This document shows, in pieces, positions 1-4,050 of a stretch of 6,287 nt of DNA. The notes beneath the pieces were generated by a model. The model did no database searches and had not been told where the DNA came from. It saw only the letters and a program-made list of their open reading frames with translations. The position numbers were made by a program, and so were the translations under genes. The stretch's first letter is position 1. Each line of letters starts with the position of its first letter. Source of the DNA: Alphaproteobacteria bacterium (lineage in GTDB: Bacteria; Pseudomonadota; Alphaproteobacteria; UBA9219); assembly GCA_028716765.1 (NCBI GenBank), contig JAQUPC010000115.1, positions 1 through 6,287 of the forward strand, in the 5' to 3' direction.

Positions 1-85
1 GCTCCAGCGCGCCGGGAAGAGCGCGACCGACGGCGCTTCCCTTCTGCGCGGCCTGCGGCTCCCGGTGGGGCATGTGCTGACATGA
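1..85 (+). CDS. fmt: Methionyl-tRNA formyltransferase, C-terminal end (partial)
   Basis: This is the last 27 codons of a gene that begins before the window, read from base 2 to a TGA at 83-85. Fmt formylates the methionine on initiator tRNA in the cytoplasm. The visible tail starts LQRAGKSATDGASLLRGL and ends LPVGHVLT. It matches the usual Fmt C-terminus, in which LQ-x-AGK and LRG-x-x-LP are recurrent. The stop overlaps the truA start in the four bases ATGA (82-85), so the two genes are probably translationally coupled in one operon. An fmt-truA order, usually with def upstream, is common in alphaproteobacteria and supports the call. Only the tail is visible, so the catalytic domain cannot be assessed. 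Confidence 0.82.
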   Translation, partial: LQRAGKSATDGASLLRGLRLPVGHVLT

Positions 86-819
86 CCCGCTGGAAGCTTA
101 CGATAGAATATGACGGCACGGGCTTCTGCGGCTGGCAACGGCAGACGCACGACTTTACGGTGCAGCAAGCCGTCGAGGAGGCCGTGCAAAAATTTTCCGG
201 CGAGACGGTCGCGTTGCATGTGGCGGGACGCACCGATACGGGCGTCCATGCGCGCGGCCAGGTGGCGCATTTTGATCTGGCCAAAGACACGGACGCCGAC
301 ACCGTGCAGGGCGCGATCAATTTTCACGTCAGGCCGCATCGCATAGCCATACTGAAGGTTGAAAACGCTCCTGACGATTTTCACGCTCGTTTTAGCGCCC
401 TTGCGCGCACGTACAAATACACGATTATCAACCGCCAAGCGCCTCTGGCGCTCATGGCCGATCAAGCGTGGCATGTATCGCGTCCGCTTGCTCTGGAGCC
501 TATGCGCGAAGCCGCGAGCCTTCTGATCGGCAAGCACGATTTTTCCACTTTTCGCGCTCACAATTGCCAGGCGCAGTCCCCCGTAAAAACGCTCGACCTC
601 CTTGAGATCGAACGGAGCGGCGAGACGTTGACCCTCACCACGCGGGCTCGCTCGTTTCTCTATCATCAGGTGCGCAACGTGGTGGGCACGCTGGCTTTGG
701 TGGGCACGGGACAATGGAGCGTGGCCGATTTTGCCGCCGCCTTTAAAGCCGCCGACCGCACCAAAGGCGGCCCGACGGCGCCCGCCCACGGCCTGTGTTT
801 TTGGGAAGTGGAATATTAA
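82..819 (+). CDS. truA: tRNA pseudouridine(38-40) synthase TruA
   Basis: TruA converts uridines 38, 39 and 40 in the tRNA anticodon arm to pseudouridine, as a cytoplasmic homodimer. The 245-residue product has the usual family length. The N-terminal half opens with the family signature around residues 8-18 (IEYDGTGFCGW). The catalytic loop AGRTDTGVHARGQVAHF spans residues 48-64, with Asp52 as the expected nucleophile. The C-terminal half carries the second TruA domain, including FSTFRAHNCQ and the RSFLYHQVRNVVGTL stretch that ends the active-site cleft. The start codon lies inside the fmt stop (ATGA) and no strong Shine-Dalgarno sequence precedes it, which fits coupling to fmt translation. 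The reading frame is intact and there are no missing key residues. A terminator-like hairpin region follows the stop. Confidence 0.97.
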   Translation: MTRWKLTIEYDGTGFCGWQRQTHDFTVQQAVEEAVQKFSGETVALHVAGRTDTGVHARGQVAHFDLAKDTDADTVQGAINFHVRPHRIAILKVENAPDDFHARFSALARTYKYTIINRQAPLALMADQAWHVSRPLALEPMREAASLLIGKHDFSTFRAHNCQAQSPVKTLDLLEIERSGETLTLTTRARSFLYHQVRNVVGTLALVGTGQWSVADFAAAFKAADRTKGGPTAPAHGLCFWEVEY

Positions 820-824
820 AATTC

Positions 825-845
825 CCTCTCCCCTTGAGGGAGAGG
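825..845. repeat. Perfect 8-bp stem hairpin after truA (REP-like)
   Basis: CCTCTCCC (825-832) and GGGAGAGG (838-845) form a perfect 8-bp stem around the loop CTTGA, six bases after the truA stop. No T-run follows directly, so it is not a classical terminator by itself. C/T-rich and G/A-rich hairpins of this form recur between genes in many proteobacteria. I infer a REP-like element or an mRNA 3' stabiliser. Confidence 0.6.
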
Positions 846-847
846 AA

Positions 848-887
848 GCAAAAACTTTGGCTTATGAAGTAAGCCATTAGTTTTTGC
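848..887. terminator. Probable bidirectional terminator between truA and sspB
   Basis: GCAAAAACT (848-856) and AGTTTTTGC (879-887) are perfect inverse complements. Inside them, GGCTTA (859-864) pairs with TAAGCC (870-875) around the loop TGAAG. The inner stem followed by a T-run on the plus strand, and the A-run on its other side, give a terminator shape in both directions. It lies between truA (plus) and sspB (minus), which converge here and would both need a stop. The inner stem is only six base pairs, so strength is uncertain. Confidence 0.5.
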
Positions 888-909
888 AGGTGAGGGGGTT
901 TCTTCAATT

Positions 910-1010
910 GACCCCTCCCCGTCTGTCACTCACTCGAAAAACCGACCTTGCCCGATTAAGAACAGACAGTGTACCGAGTGAGTGACAGACGACCCTCCCG
1001 CAAGGGGAGG
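910..1010. repeat. Nested inverted-repeat element with 16-bp perfect arms
   Basis: GTCTGTCACTCACTCG (921-936) and its exact reverse complement (975-990) enclose a 38-bp spacer. Outside them, CCTCCCC (914-920) is complementary to GGGGAGG (1004-1010). A local hairpin CCTCCC-GCAAG-GGGAGG sits at 994-1010. The near-identical GACCCCTCCC (910-919) and GACCCTCCC (991-999) flank the 70-bp inverted-repeat unit, differing by one C. This could be an imperfect target duplication from insertion of a small MITE-like element into a C/G-rich palindrome, or simply reuse of one repeat motif. No coding potential is visible. Confidence 0.6.
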
Positions 1011-1065
1011 TAATTTCACAGGAGATCATCCTGCTCTCGTGCACCTGAATACCGAATGCTGCTCC

Positions 1066-1563
1066 CTATTTCTTCCGGAACTTGTCGAGGCTGATGACCT
1101 CGCCGCGCTTTTCCTCTTTCGGCTCTTCGCCGCTTTCCGTCCTGCCTTTGGCCTTCGCCGAGCCAAGGGCCGCCTTGCCCTTGGCCTGAAGGTCTTCCTC
1201 ATCATCTTCTGACGACTGAAATTGCAGCGCAAAATTGACGGAGGGATCGGCGAACGTCGTGATGGCCTTGAAGGGAATGCTGAGCCGCTCGCGAACATTG
1301 TTGAAGCTGAGCATGACGCTGAAGCCTTCTTTGTCCACTTTCAGATCATGGAATTGGTACTGGAGAACGATGGTCATTTCTTCCGGGTACTGCTTGCGCA
1401 GATAATCCGGCACGTCCACGCCGGGAAACCCGGTTTGGAAAGTGACATAGAAATGATGGTCGCCCAACAGGCCGTCGTGAGACGCCTTGGTCATCGCCTT
1501 ATAGACAACTTCACGGAGCGCGTTTTCGATCAGAACGTCGTAACGGATAAAATCTTCAGCCAT
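1066..1563 (-). CDS. sspB: SspB-family ClpXP protease adaptor (alpha type)
   Basis: SspB tethers ssrA-tagged proteins to the ClpXP protease and so speeds their degradation. The 165-residue product has an N-terminal SspB domain (about residues 4-118). It opens IRYDVLIENALREVV and contains the core segments HFYVTFQT, YPEEMTIVLQYQ and FSVMLSFNN. A charged linker (about 119-152), rich in Glu, Lys and Ala, leads to the C-terminal tail GEVISLDKFRKK. That flexible tail is the expected ClpX-docking module. I chose ATG at 1563 because the family begins here; the open frame continues 43 codons further upstream but through the ssrA-sspB repeat region. No good Shine-Dalgarno sequence precedes this ATG, since the leader is the arm of a 20-bp inverted repeat. 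The gene lies directly downstream of ssrA on the same strand. Family assignment is firm; ClpX binding is inferred. Confidence 0.93.
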   Translation of the reverse strand: MAEDFIRYDVLIENALREVVYKAMTKASHDGLLGDHHFYVTFQTGFPGVDVPDYLRKQYPEEMTIVLQYQFHDLKVDKEGFSVMLSFNNVRERLSIPFKAITTFADPSVNFALQFQSSEDDEEDLQAKGKAALGSAKAKGRTESGEEPKEEKRGEVISLDKFRKK

Positions 1564-1565
1564 AA

Positions 1566-1715
1566 TCAGGGATCGGGGTTCGGGGTTCGGCAACAAGTAT
1601 GTATTCGCGAGCGGTTTGATCAAACATAGCGTCTGAAAATGATCATGGATAGAAAAAATCTTCGCGGCACCGGAGTCACGAACCCGACCCACGATCCCCG
1701 AACCCCGATCCCTGA
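1566..1715. repeat. 150-bp segment bounded by 20-bp perfect inverted repeats
   Basis: TCAGGGATCGGGGTTCGGGG (1566-1585) recurs as its exact reverse complement at 1696-1715, with 110 bp between. The arms fill the edges of the ssrA-sspB gap: one ends two bases before the sspB start codon and the other begins at the ssrA terminator T-run. Degenerate extra copies of the GGGGTTC/GGGATC unit lie just inside each arm, such as the tandem at 1575-1590. The layout resembles a MITE or paired REP-type repeats. No clear target duplication is visible. Confidence 0.75.
1596..1623 (-). promoter_or_regulatory. Candidate sspB promoter overlapping a palindrome
   Basis: On the minus strand TTGATC (1623-1618) and CATACT (1601-1596) are separated by 16 bases. 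Each matches the sigma-70 consensus at four of six positions. The -35 box overlaps the 10-bp palindrome TTTGATCAAA (1615-1624), a possible operator. The leader would run through the repeat arm to the sspB ATG. The match is weak, and read-through from ssrA is an alternative. Confidence 0.3.
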
Positions 1716-1748
1716 AAAGTGGGGGGCTTCTGTTGCCCGGTGCCCCCC
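1715..1748 (-). terminator. Intrinsic terminator of ssrA
   Basis: On the minus strand GGGGGGC (1748-1742) pairs perfectly with GCCCCCC (1727-1721) across a 14-nt loop, followed by ACTTTTC with a T-run at 1718-1715. The stem may also be part of the mature coding piece 3' end. The T-run abuts the repeat arm that ends at 1715. Confidence 0.7.
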
Positions 1749-1921
1749 GAACCGCGTGGTTACGTACTACCCGTTATCCGCAAAGCGGACGTTAGGCAGC
1801 CATCGCAACGGCACGAGTGTCAACATTGTCGTTGGCACTTGTAAAAGTGACCCGATAACGGCGGTATCATGCCGGGCAAAAACCATGTCTTTACTACGCG
1901 CGTCGATCCTGTTTCGCCCCC
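1716..1921 (-). ncRNA. ssrA: tmRNA coding piece (D arm, pseudoknot, tag frame)
   Basis: The piece starts GGGGGCG, followed by the D-loop AAACAGGATCGAC. Upstream of the tag, CGGC-AT-GATA-CC-GCCG-T-TATC can form an H-type pseudoknot: CGGC with GCCG, and GATA with TATC. This is a candidate for PK1. A CACTT-TTAC-AAGTG inverted repeat runs up to the resume codon. After the tag stop, TCCGC-TTT-GCGGA makes a short hairpin. The 3' end carries GGGCAACAGAAGCCC inside the terminal GC-rich hairpin. The mature 3' end is an estimate. Confidence 0.88.
1792..1836 (-). other. tmRNA tag reading frame, ANDNVDTRAVAMAA
   Basis: The frame GCC AAC GAC AAT ... GCT GCC TAA on the minus strand encodes ANDNVDTRAVAMAA and a stop. 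With the alanine supplied by charged tmRNA, the full tag would be A-ANDNVDTRAVAMAA. The leading ANDN is what SspB reads in other alphaproteobacteria, and the C-terminal AA is the ClpX signal. The penultimate part is AMAA rather than the common ALAA or AVAA. The resume codon is taken as GCC at 1836-1834 by comparison with known tags. Confidence 0.93.
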
Positions 1922-1955
1922 GTCACATCATCCGCCTCGTTCCGGGCCGATGATC
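1922..1955 (-). ncRNA. tmRNA intervening segment removed on processing
   Basis: These 34 bases join the CCA end of the acceptor piece to the 5' G of the coding piece. ATCATC (1954-1949) is complementary to GATGAT (1932-1927), so the segment can fold as a hairpin extending the acceptor stem in the precursor. In known two-piece tmRNAs the corresponding linker is excised by tRNA-processing enzymes. Excision here is inferred from the family. Confidence 0.8.
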
Positions 1956-2034
1956 TGGTGGAGGCGCCGGGTACCGCCCCCGGGTCCGCAGCGTCTATTC
2001 CACATGGCGTTTATCGCCATAGCTGTCGAGCAGC
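1956..2034 (-). ncRNA. ssrA: tmRNA acceptor piece (T arm, acceptor 3' strand, CCA)
   Basis: The acceptor piece ends with CGCCTCC (1966-1960), discriminator A (1959) and CCA (1958-1956). Immediately 5' of this, CCGGG (1983-1979) and CCCGG (1971-1967) form a 5-bp T stem around a 7-nt loop GGCGGTA. That loop lacks the usual TTCRA sequence. Further 5', ATGGCG (2020-2015) and CGCCAT (2009-2004) make a 6-bp hairpin. The bases before the T arm can pair with the coding piece just after its D-loop (CGC and GCGT with ACGC and GCG, one bulge), as expected for helix 2. The mature 5' end is not defined by sequence. Confidence 0.9.
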
Positions 2035-2040
2035 GATCTG

Positions 2041-2046
2041 AATATA
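2041..2046 (-). promoter_or_regulatory. Candidate -10 box of ssrA
   Basis: TATATT on the minus strand (2046-2041) matches the -10 consensus at five of six positions. It would place the start near 2034, a sensible distance upstream of the acceptor-piece hairpin. No convincing -35 hexamer lies 16-18 bases upstream, but a strongly A/T-rich stretch (2060-2085) precedes it and could act as an UP-like element. Confidence 0.4.
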
Positions 2047-2366
2047 TCACGAAAATGGCTAAAAATTGGTATTTTTTATTATTTAACGGATTCTGCAGGG
2101 TTAATCAGGGCCATTAAACTTTGGTTGCCGGCATCCCGCGGTTCCGAAAATAATTCCCGGAGCAGCCACGAAGCCGTTGTCATCCGGCCGATTGCTGATA
2201 AACAGAACCGAAGTGGGTTGTGATTCGCGGATGGATTTCACCGTCAGGAAAAGGCGAAAGGCGGCCGATAGTTTTCGCCGGCTCTTTATATTGAAATCCG
2301 GGGAAAACTTCTTACTTAATAGCAAGCAAGGTTTTCTTGCTCGACTCGTGGTGACGGAGGATTGCT
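2047..2366. other. Gene-poor leader region between ssrA and DUF736 gene
   Basis: I see no recognisable gene in these 320 bases. The part next to ssrA (2060-2085) is A/T-rich. AGCAAG (2322-2327) and CTTGCT (2337-2342) form a 6-bp hairpin with a 9-nt loop, 24 bases before the DUF736 start. Open frames on both strands here are under 75 codons and lack ribosome binding sites. The promoter for the DUF736 gene should lie here, but no convincing -35/-10 pair is visible. Confidence 0.5.
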
Positions 2367-2939
2367 ATGAGCTGGATTGACCGCCAACTGGCCCCTGCCG
2401 AAATTTTGTCTCATTCCGGAGAGGTTAAAGGCTTTCGCTCGCCCAACGCAGGGCTTGGCCCAAACCGCCAGCGCTTCCTGCGCCGCATCGGCGTGTTCGA
2501 AAAGGTCGACGGCGAGTATGTCGGCCATATCGTCACGCTCAATTTCAAGTGCAAGGCCATCATCAAGGACAATCCCTACCGCACCTGCGCCGCGGAGCCC
2601 GACTACCTGATCGTGCACTCGGGCGCCGAGGTTTTTTATCCCGATCTCGGCTACGCGTGGGAAAAGAAAACGGACGGCAACAATATTCCCTACATCCTCG
2701 TGCATCTGGACGACCCCGTGTTCCCCAAGACCATCGTCGCCATGCTGGTTCCGGGCCCCAAGAACACCTACAACCTGTTTTGGGATCGCGTCACCATCTC
2801 CGACGAGGACATCGAAAAACAGAGGGTAACGGAGGAACTTATTCCTTATGTCGCCGTCCTCAGGCCGTTGGTCAACCAGCCCACGCAATACCTGATCGAC
2901 ATTTATCCGGAACTGAAGGAAATGTGCGATCCGGATTAA
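2367..2939 (+). CDS. DUF736 domain protein with N- and C-terminal extensions
   Basis: The 190-residue product holds a DUF736 domain at about residues 41-141. It begins IGVFEKVDGEYVGHIVTL, has the central Ala-Trp-Glu-Lys-Lys-Thr motif (97-102) and ends LDDPVFPKTIVAMLV plus NLFWDR. DUF736 proteins are small, have no assigned biochemical role, and are usually found in alphaproteobacterial conjugative plasmids and integrative elements. Family members are usually close to the domain alone, about 100 residues. Here there is an extra 40-residue N-terminus and a 49-residue C-terminus of unknown type. A good Shine-Dalgarno GGAGG (2356-2360) six bases before the ATG supports this start. The frame is intact with coding composition like its surroundings. 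It ends three bases from the end of the converging recombinase remnant. Domain call is confident; function unknown. Confidence 0.88.
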   Translation: MSWIDRQLAPAEILSHSGEVKGFRSPNAGLGPNRQRFLRRIGVFEKVDGEYVGHIVTLNFKCKAIIKDNPYRTCAAEPDYLIVHSGAEVFYPDLGYAWEKKTDGNNIPYILVHLDDPVFPKTIVAMLVPGPKNTYNLFWDRVTISDEDIEKQRVTEELIPYVAVLRPLVNQPTQYLIDIYPELKEMCDPD

Positions 2940-2942
2940 GGG

Positions 2943-3173
2943 TTATAAAAGCACTTTCACCCGCAAGCCGTGCCGGAATATCAGAAGCAAAAGGCAGCTG
3001 TCGCAGGCCTCGTTCCGGCTGCCTTTGACGGCAGTCAAAAGCTTTTCAACCTCGCTGCCGGTGAACTGTTTGCGATAATTTTTTGTCCCGTTCTGAAGGA
3101 TAAGATAGCCCGCGTCATTATGGATGTGGCGGGTCGCTTTAAGCAGATGGGCAACTTGCTGGGTTTTGTTCAT
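2943..3173 (-). pseudogene. Truncated FimB-like tyrosine recombinase/integrase
   Basis: The 76-residue frame contains the start of a tyrosine-recombinase catalytic domain. FTGSEVEKLLTAVKGSRNEA is the usual 'lT..EvekLl.A.....' helix, and LLLLIFRHGLRV carries the box I arginine within HGLR. The frame then reads VKVLL and stops, where intact relatives continue with S-E-x-x-x-L and later the HxxR and Tyr boxes. Small FimB-like integrases of this type are near 200 residues, so about two thirds, including the nucleophile, is missing. It cannot recombine DNA as it stands. The first 30 residues (MNKTQQVAHLLKATRHIHND) are unlike the family and may be rearranged. The break lies near 2950, next to the DUF736 gene end. 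An unrelated small protein is possible but the HGLRV context argues against it. Confidence 0.72.
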
Positions 3174-3260
3174 TTTTTTTGTTCGGGCTGTTCTTTAACA
3201 GATTAATAACATTTGACGCTTAAATTGGGCGGGTGTTCCTGCCATATGGAGGTCAAGCCC

Positions 3261-3734
3261 ATGCGCACACATCTTTTTCTTGCCGCTCTTGCTCTTATGG
3301 TCATCTTGTTTTCGGCTTCGCAGGCCGTTGCTTTCTGCAATCCCCGCAGCACTCCTGCGGGATGCCTCAACGCGGCCGATAAGACCTGCCAACAGTTAGG
3401 CGAGACCACGGCGGACGGTGACAATAAAAATCTCATCGCCTGCCTTCTTGACGATACTGGCACGAAAGTCTGGAAGTCGATGTCTGTTCAGCCCCCCGTT
3501 TGTACAGCCAGCAATGAAGCCTTGCAGTTTACCGGGACAGAGTTTAAGTGCGCGACAATTAGCGCCGGAAGTCCCGCAACTGGCGGTGGCAGTGATCCCT
3601 CCCCTGAGCCCGTTTGCAACACATACCATAACGGGAGTTCTTGCCCCTCCGGGTATGTACAGACTGGCCTTGATTGTGGGCACATGAGTGAGAGCGGCTG
3701 CGACAGTTGGGATCTTACCTGTTGCCCTTATTGA
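3261..3734 (+). CDS. Secreted cysteine-rich protein of unknown function
   Basis: I do not recognise this 157-residue protein. Residues 1-24 form a clear Sec signal peptide: MRTH, a hydrophobic core LFLAALALMVILFSA, then S-Q-A-V-A before Phe25, a good signal peptidase I site. No lipobox is present. The mature part holds 12 cysteines spread over its whole length, ending in TCCPY, and suggests several disulfides in the periplasm or outside the cell. A Ser/Gly/Pro-rich linker (SAGSPATGGGSDPSPEP) divides an N-terminal part with NLIACLLDD and VWKSM from a C-terminal Cys/Gly part. The pattern L-x-AC...WK recalls short segments in minor-pilin or tail-fibre-like proteins, but this is only a resemblance. 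ATG at 3261 was chosen because GGAGG (3248-3252) lies eight bases upstream. It sits between two mobile-element remnants and ends in its own terminator. Confidence 0.75.
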   Translation: MRTHLFLAALALMVILFSASQAVAFCNPRSTPAGCLNAADKTCQQLGETTADGDNKNLIACLLDDTGTKVWKSMSVQPPVCTASNEALQFTGTEFKCATISAGSPATGGGSDPSPEPVCNTYHNGSSCPSGYVQTGLDCGHMSESGCDSWDLTCCPY

Positions 3735-3748
3735 TAAGGCTGTTTTTT
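3726..3748 (+). terminator. Terminator overlapping the stop of the secreted protein gene
   Basis: CCTTA (3726-3730) and TAAGG (3735-3739) form a 5-bp stem whose loop TTGA includes the TGA stop codon of the cysteine-rich protein gene. TG and six T residues follow (3743-3748). The stem is short, so it is a modest intrinsic terminator at best. Confidence 0.5.
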
Positions 3749-3750
3749 CT

Positions 3751-3962
3751 TCAAATCCCTTGGCAGGCGGCGCCAATTTCGGCGACAAGTTCCTCCATAG
3801 CATAGCCGGAATCCCCGAAACGCTTTTGGTCAAAGCTCCGGTCAACACGCGACGGGTGCCGCGTCCAGTGAGTGATTTCATGGGCGGCAGTCGCATAATA
3901 TTTTTCCATCTCCGTGAAAGGTCGCCGATGATCCGGTAGAACGCCCGGTTGCCGTCCACTAA
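3751..3962 (-). pseudogene. ArdC-type antirestriction protein fragment
   Basis: On the minus strand the frame ending at TGA 3753-3751 reads FTEMEKYYATAAHEITHWTR, then HPSRVDRSF, and later YAMEELVAEIGAAC. This is the zincin-like metallopeptidase core of ArdC/TraC-type antirestriction proteins, with the HExxH zinc motif at 3882-3868 (His-Glu-Ile-Thr-His). Upstream, DGNRAFYR lies in a different minus frame (3956-3933) than PFTEMEKYY, so a frameshift falls near 3920-3936. The product stops shortly after EELVAEIGAAC, where intact relatives continue for tens of residues, and the N-terminal ssDNA-binding domain is absent. The gene is therefore broken at both ends and frameshifted. ArdC protects incoming conjugative DNA and marks former plasmid or ICE content. 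Confidence 0.85.
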
Positions 3963-3997
3963 GGTTAATACCGCAAAAGACAGCCGTTCATTTCCGT

Positions 3998-4025
3998 TTG
4001 TGATTCCAGAACCTTTATGGATACT
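3998..4025 (+). promoter_or_regulatory. Candidate promoter for the thyX-like gene
   Basis: TTGTGA (3998-4003) and GATACT (4020-4025) are 16 bases apart, each matching the sigma-70 consensus at four of six positions. The start would fall near 4032, just before the Shine-Dalgarno at 4038. The position is sensible but the hexamers are weak. Confidence 0.3.
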
Positions 4026-4050
4026 GGGACAACAAGCGGAGGTGATTCCC

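Larger units (their letters stand above)
1715..2034 (-). ncRNA. ssrA: Transfer-messenger RNA, circularly permuted two-piece gene
   Basis: tmRNA rescues stalled ribosomes with SmpB: it is charged with alanine, then serves as the message for a degradation tag. Here the 3' tRNA half (acceptor piece, ending CCA at 1958-1956) comes before the 5' tRNA half (starting GGGGGCG at 1921) on the minus strand, the reverse of a one-piece gene. This is the permuted arrangement known from alphaproteobacteria such as Caulobacter. The 7-bp acceptor stem forms between the pieces (GGGGGCG with CGCCTCC) and includes a G3-U70 wobble, the alanine identity element. The discriminator A and CCA are encoded. GGGGGCGAAACAGGATCGAC is the typical 5' segment with its D-loop. 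The tag frame follows, then a GC-rich hairpin terminator. Outer ends are estimated from the promoter and terminator. sspB follows on the same strand. Confidence 0.95.
2047..3962. mobile_element. Decayed integrative-element remnant beside ssrA
   Basis: This stretch between ssrA and the thyX-like gene carries a DUF736 gene (plus), a truncated tyrosine recombinase (minus), a secreted cysteine-rich protein gene (plus) and a broken ArdC fragment (minus). DUF736 and ArdC proteins are typical cargo of alphaproteobacterial conjugative plasmids and ICEs. Alternating strands, a gene fragment truncated at both ends and a lost recombinase C-terminus point to decay after insertion. No attachment-site duplication was found by eye, so boundaries are inferred from gene content only. 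Confidence 0.5.

Noticed and set aside
820..1065. A CRISPR-like array in the repeat cluster after truA.
   Set aside because: The repeats are inverted, differ in sequence and show no regular spacing or spacers.
982..1212. A 76-codon plus-strand frame entering sspB from the repeat region.
   Set aside because: It is the shadow of the sspB 3' end and starts within the 16-bp repeat arm without a ribosome site.
1564..1692. A 43-codon N-terminal extension of SspB.
   Set aside because: The family begins at the ATG at 1563; the extension is translated inverted-repeat sequence.
2101..2325. A 74-codon minus-strand frame upstream of the DUF736 gene.
   Set aside because: It begins with TTG, has no ribosome binding site and no recognisable similarity.
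3213..3248. TTGACG as a -35 box for the secreted protein gene.
   Set aside because: No -10-like hexamer lies 15-19 bases downstream; the nearest A/T-rich box is 24 bases away.
3949..4050. An upstream TTG start that would lengthen the thyX-like protein by 34 residues.
   Set aside because: The added residues have no family similarity and overlap the ArdC fragment; the ATG at 4051 has a strong GGAGGTG ribosome site.
1956..4050. Attachment-site direct repeats flanking the accessory region.
   Set aside because: By-eye comparison of ssrA and its flank with 3963-4050 found only GGTTAAT (7 bases), which is not significant.
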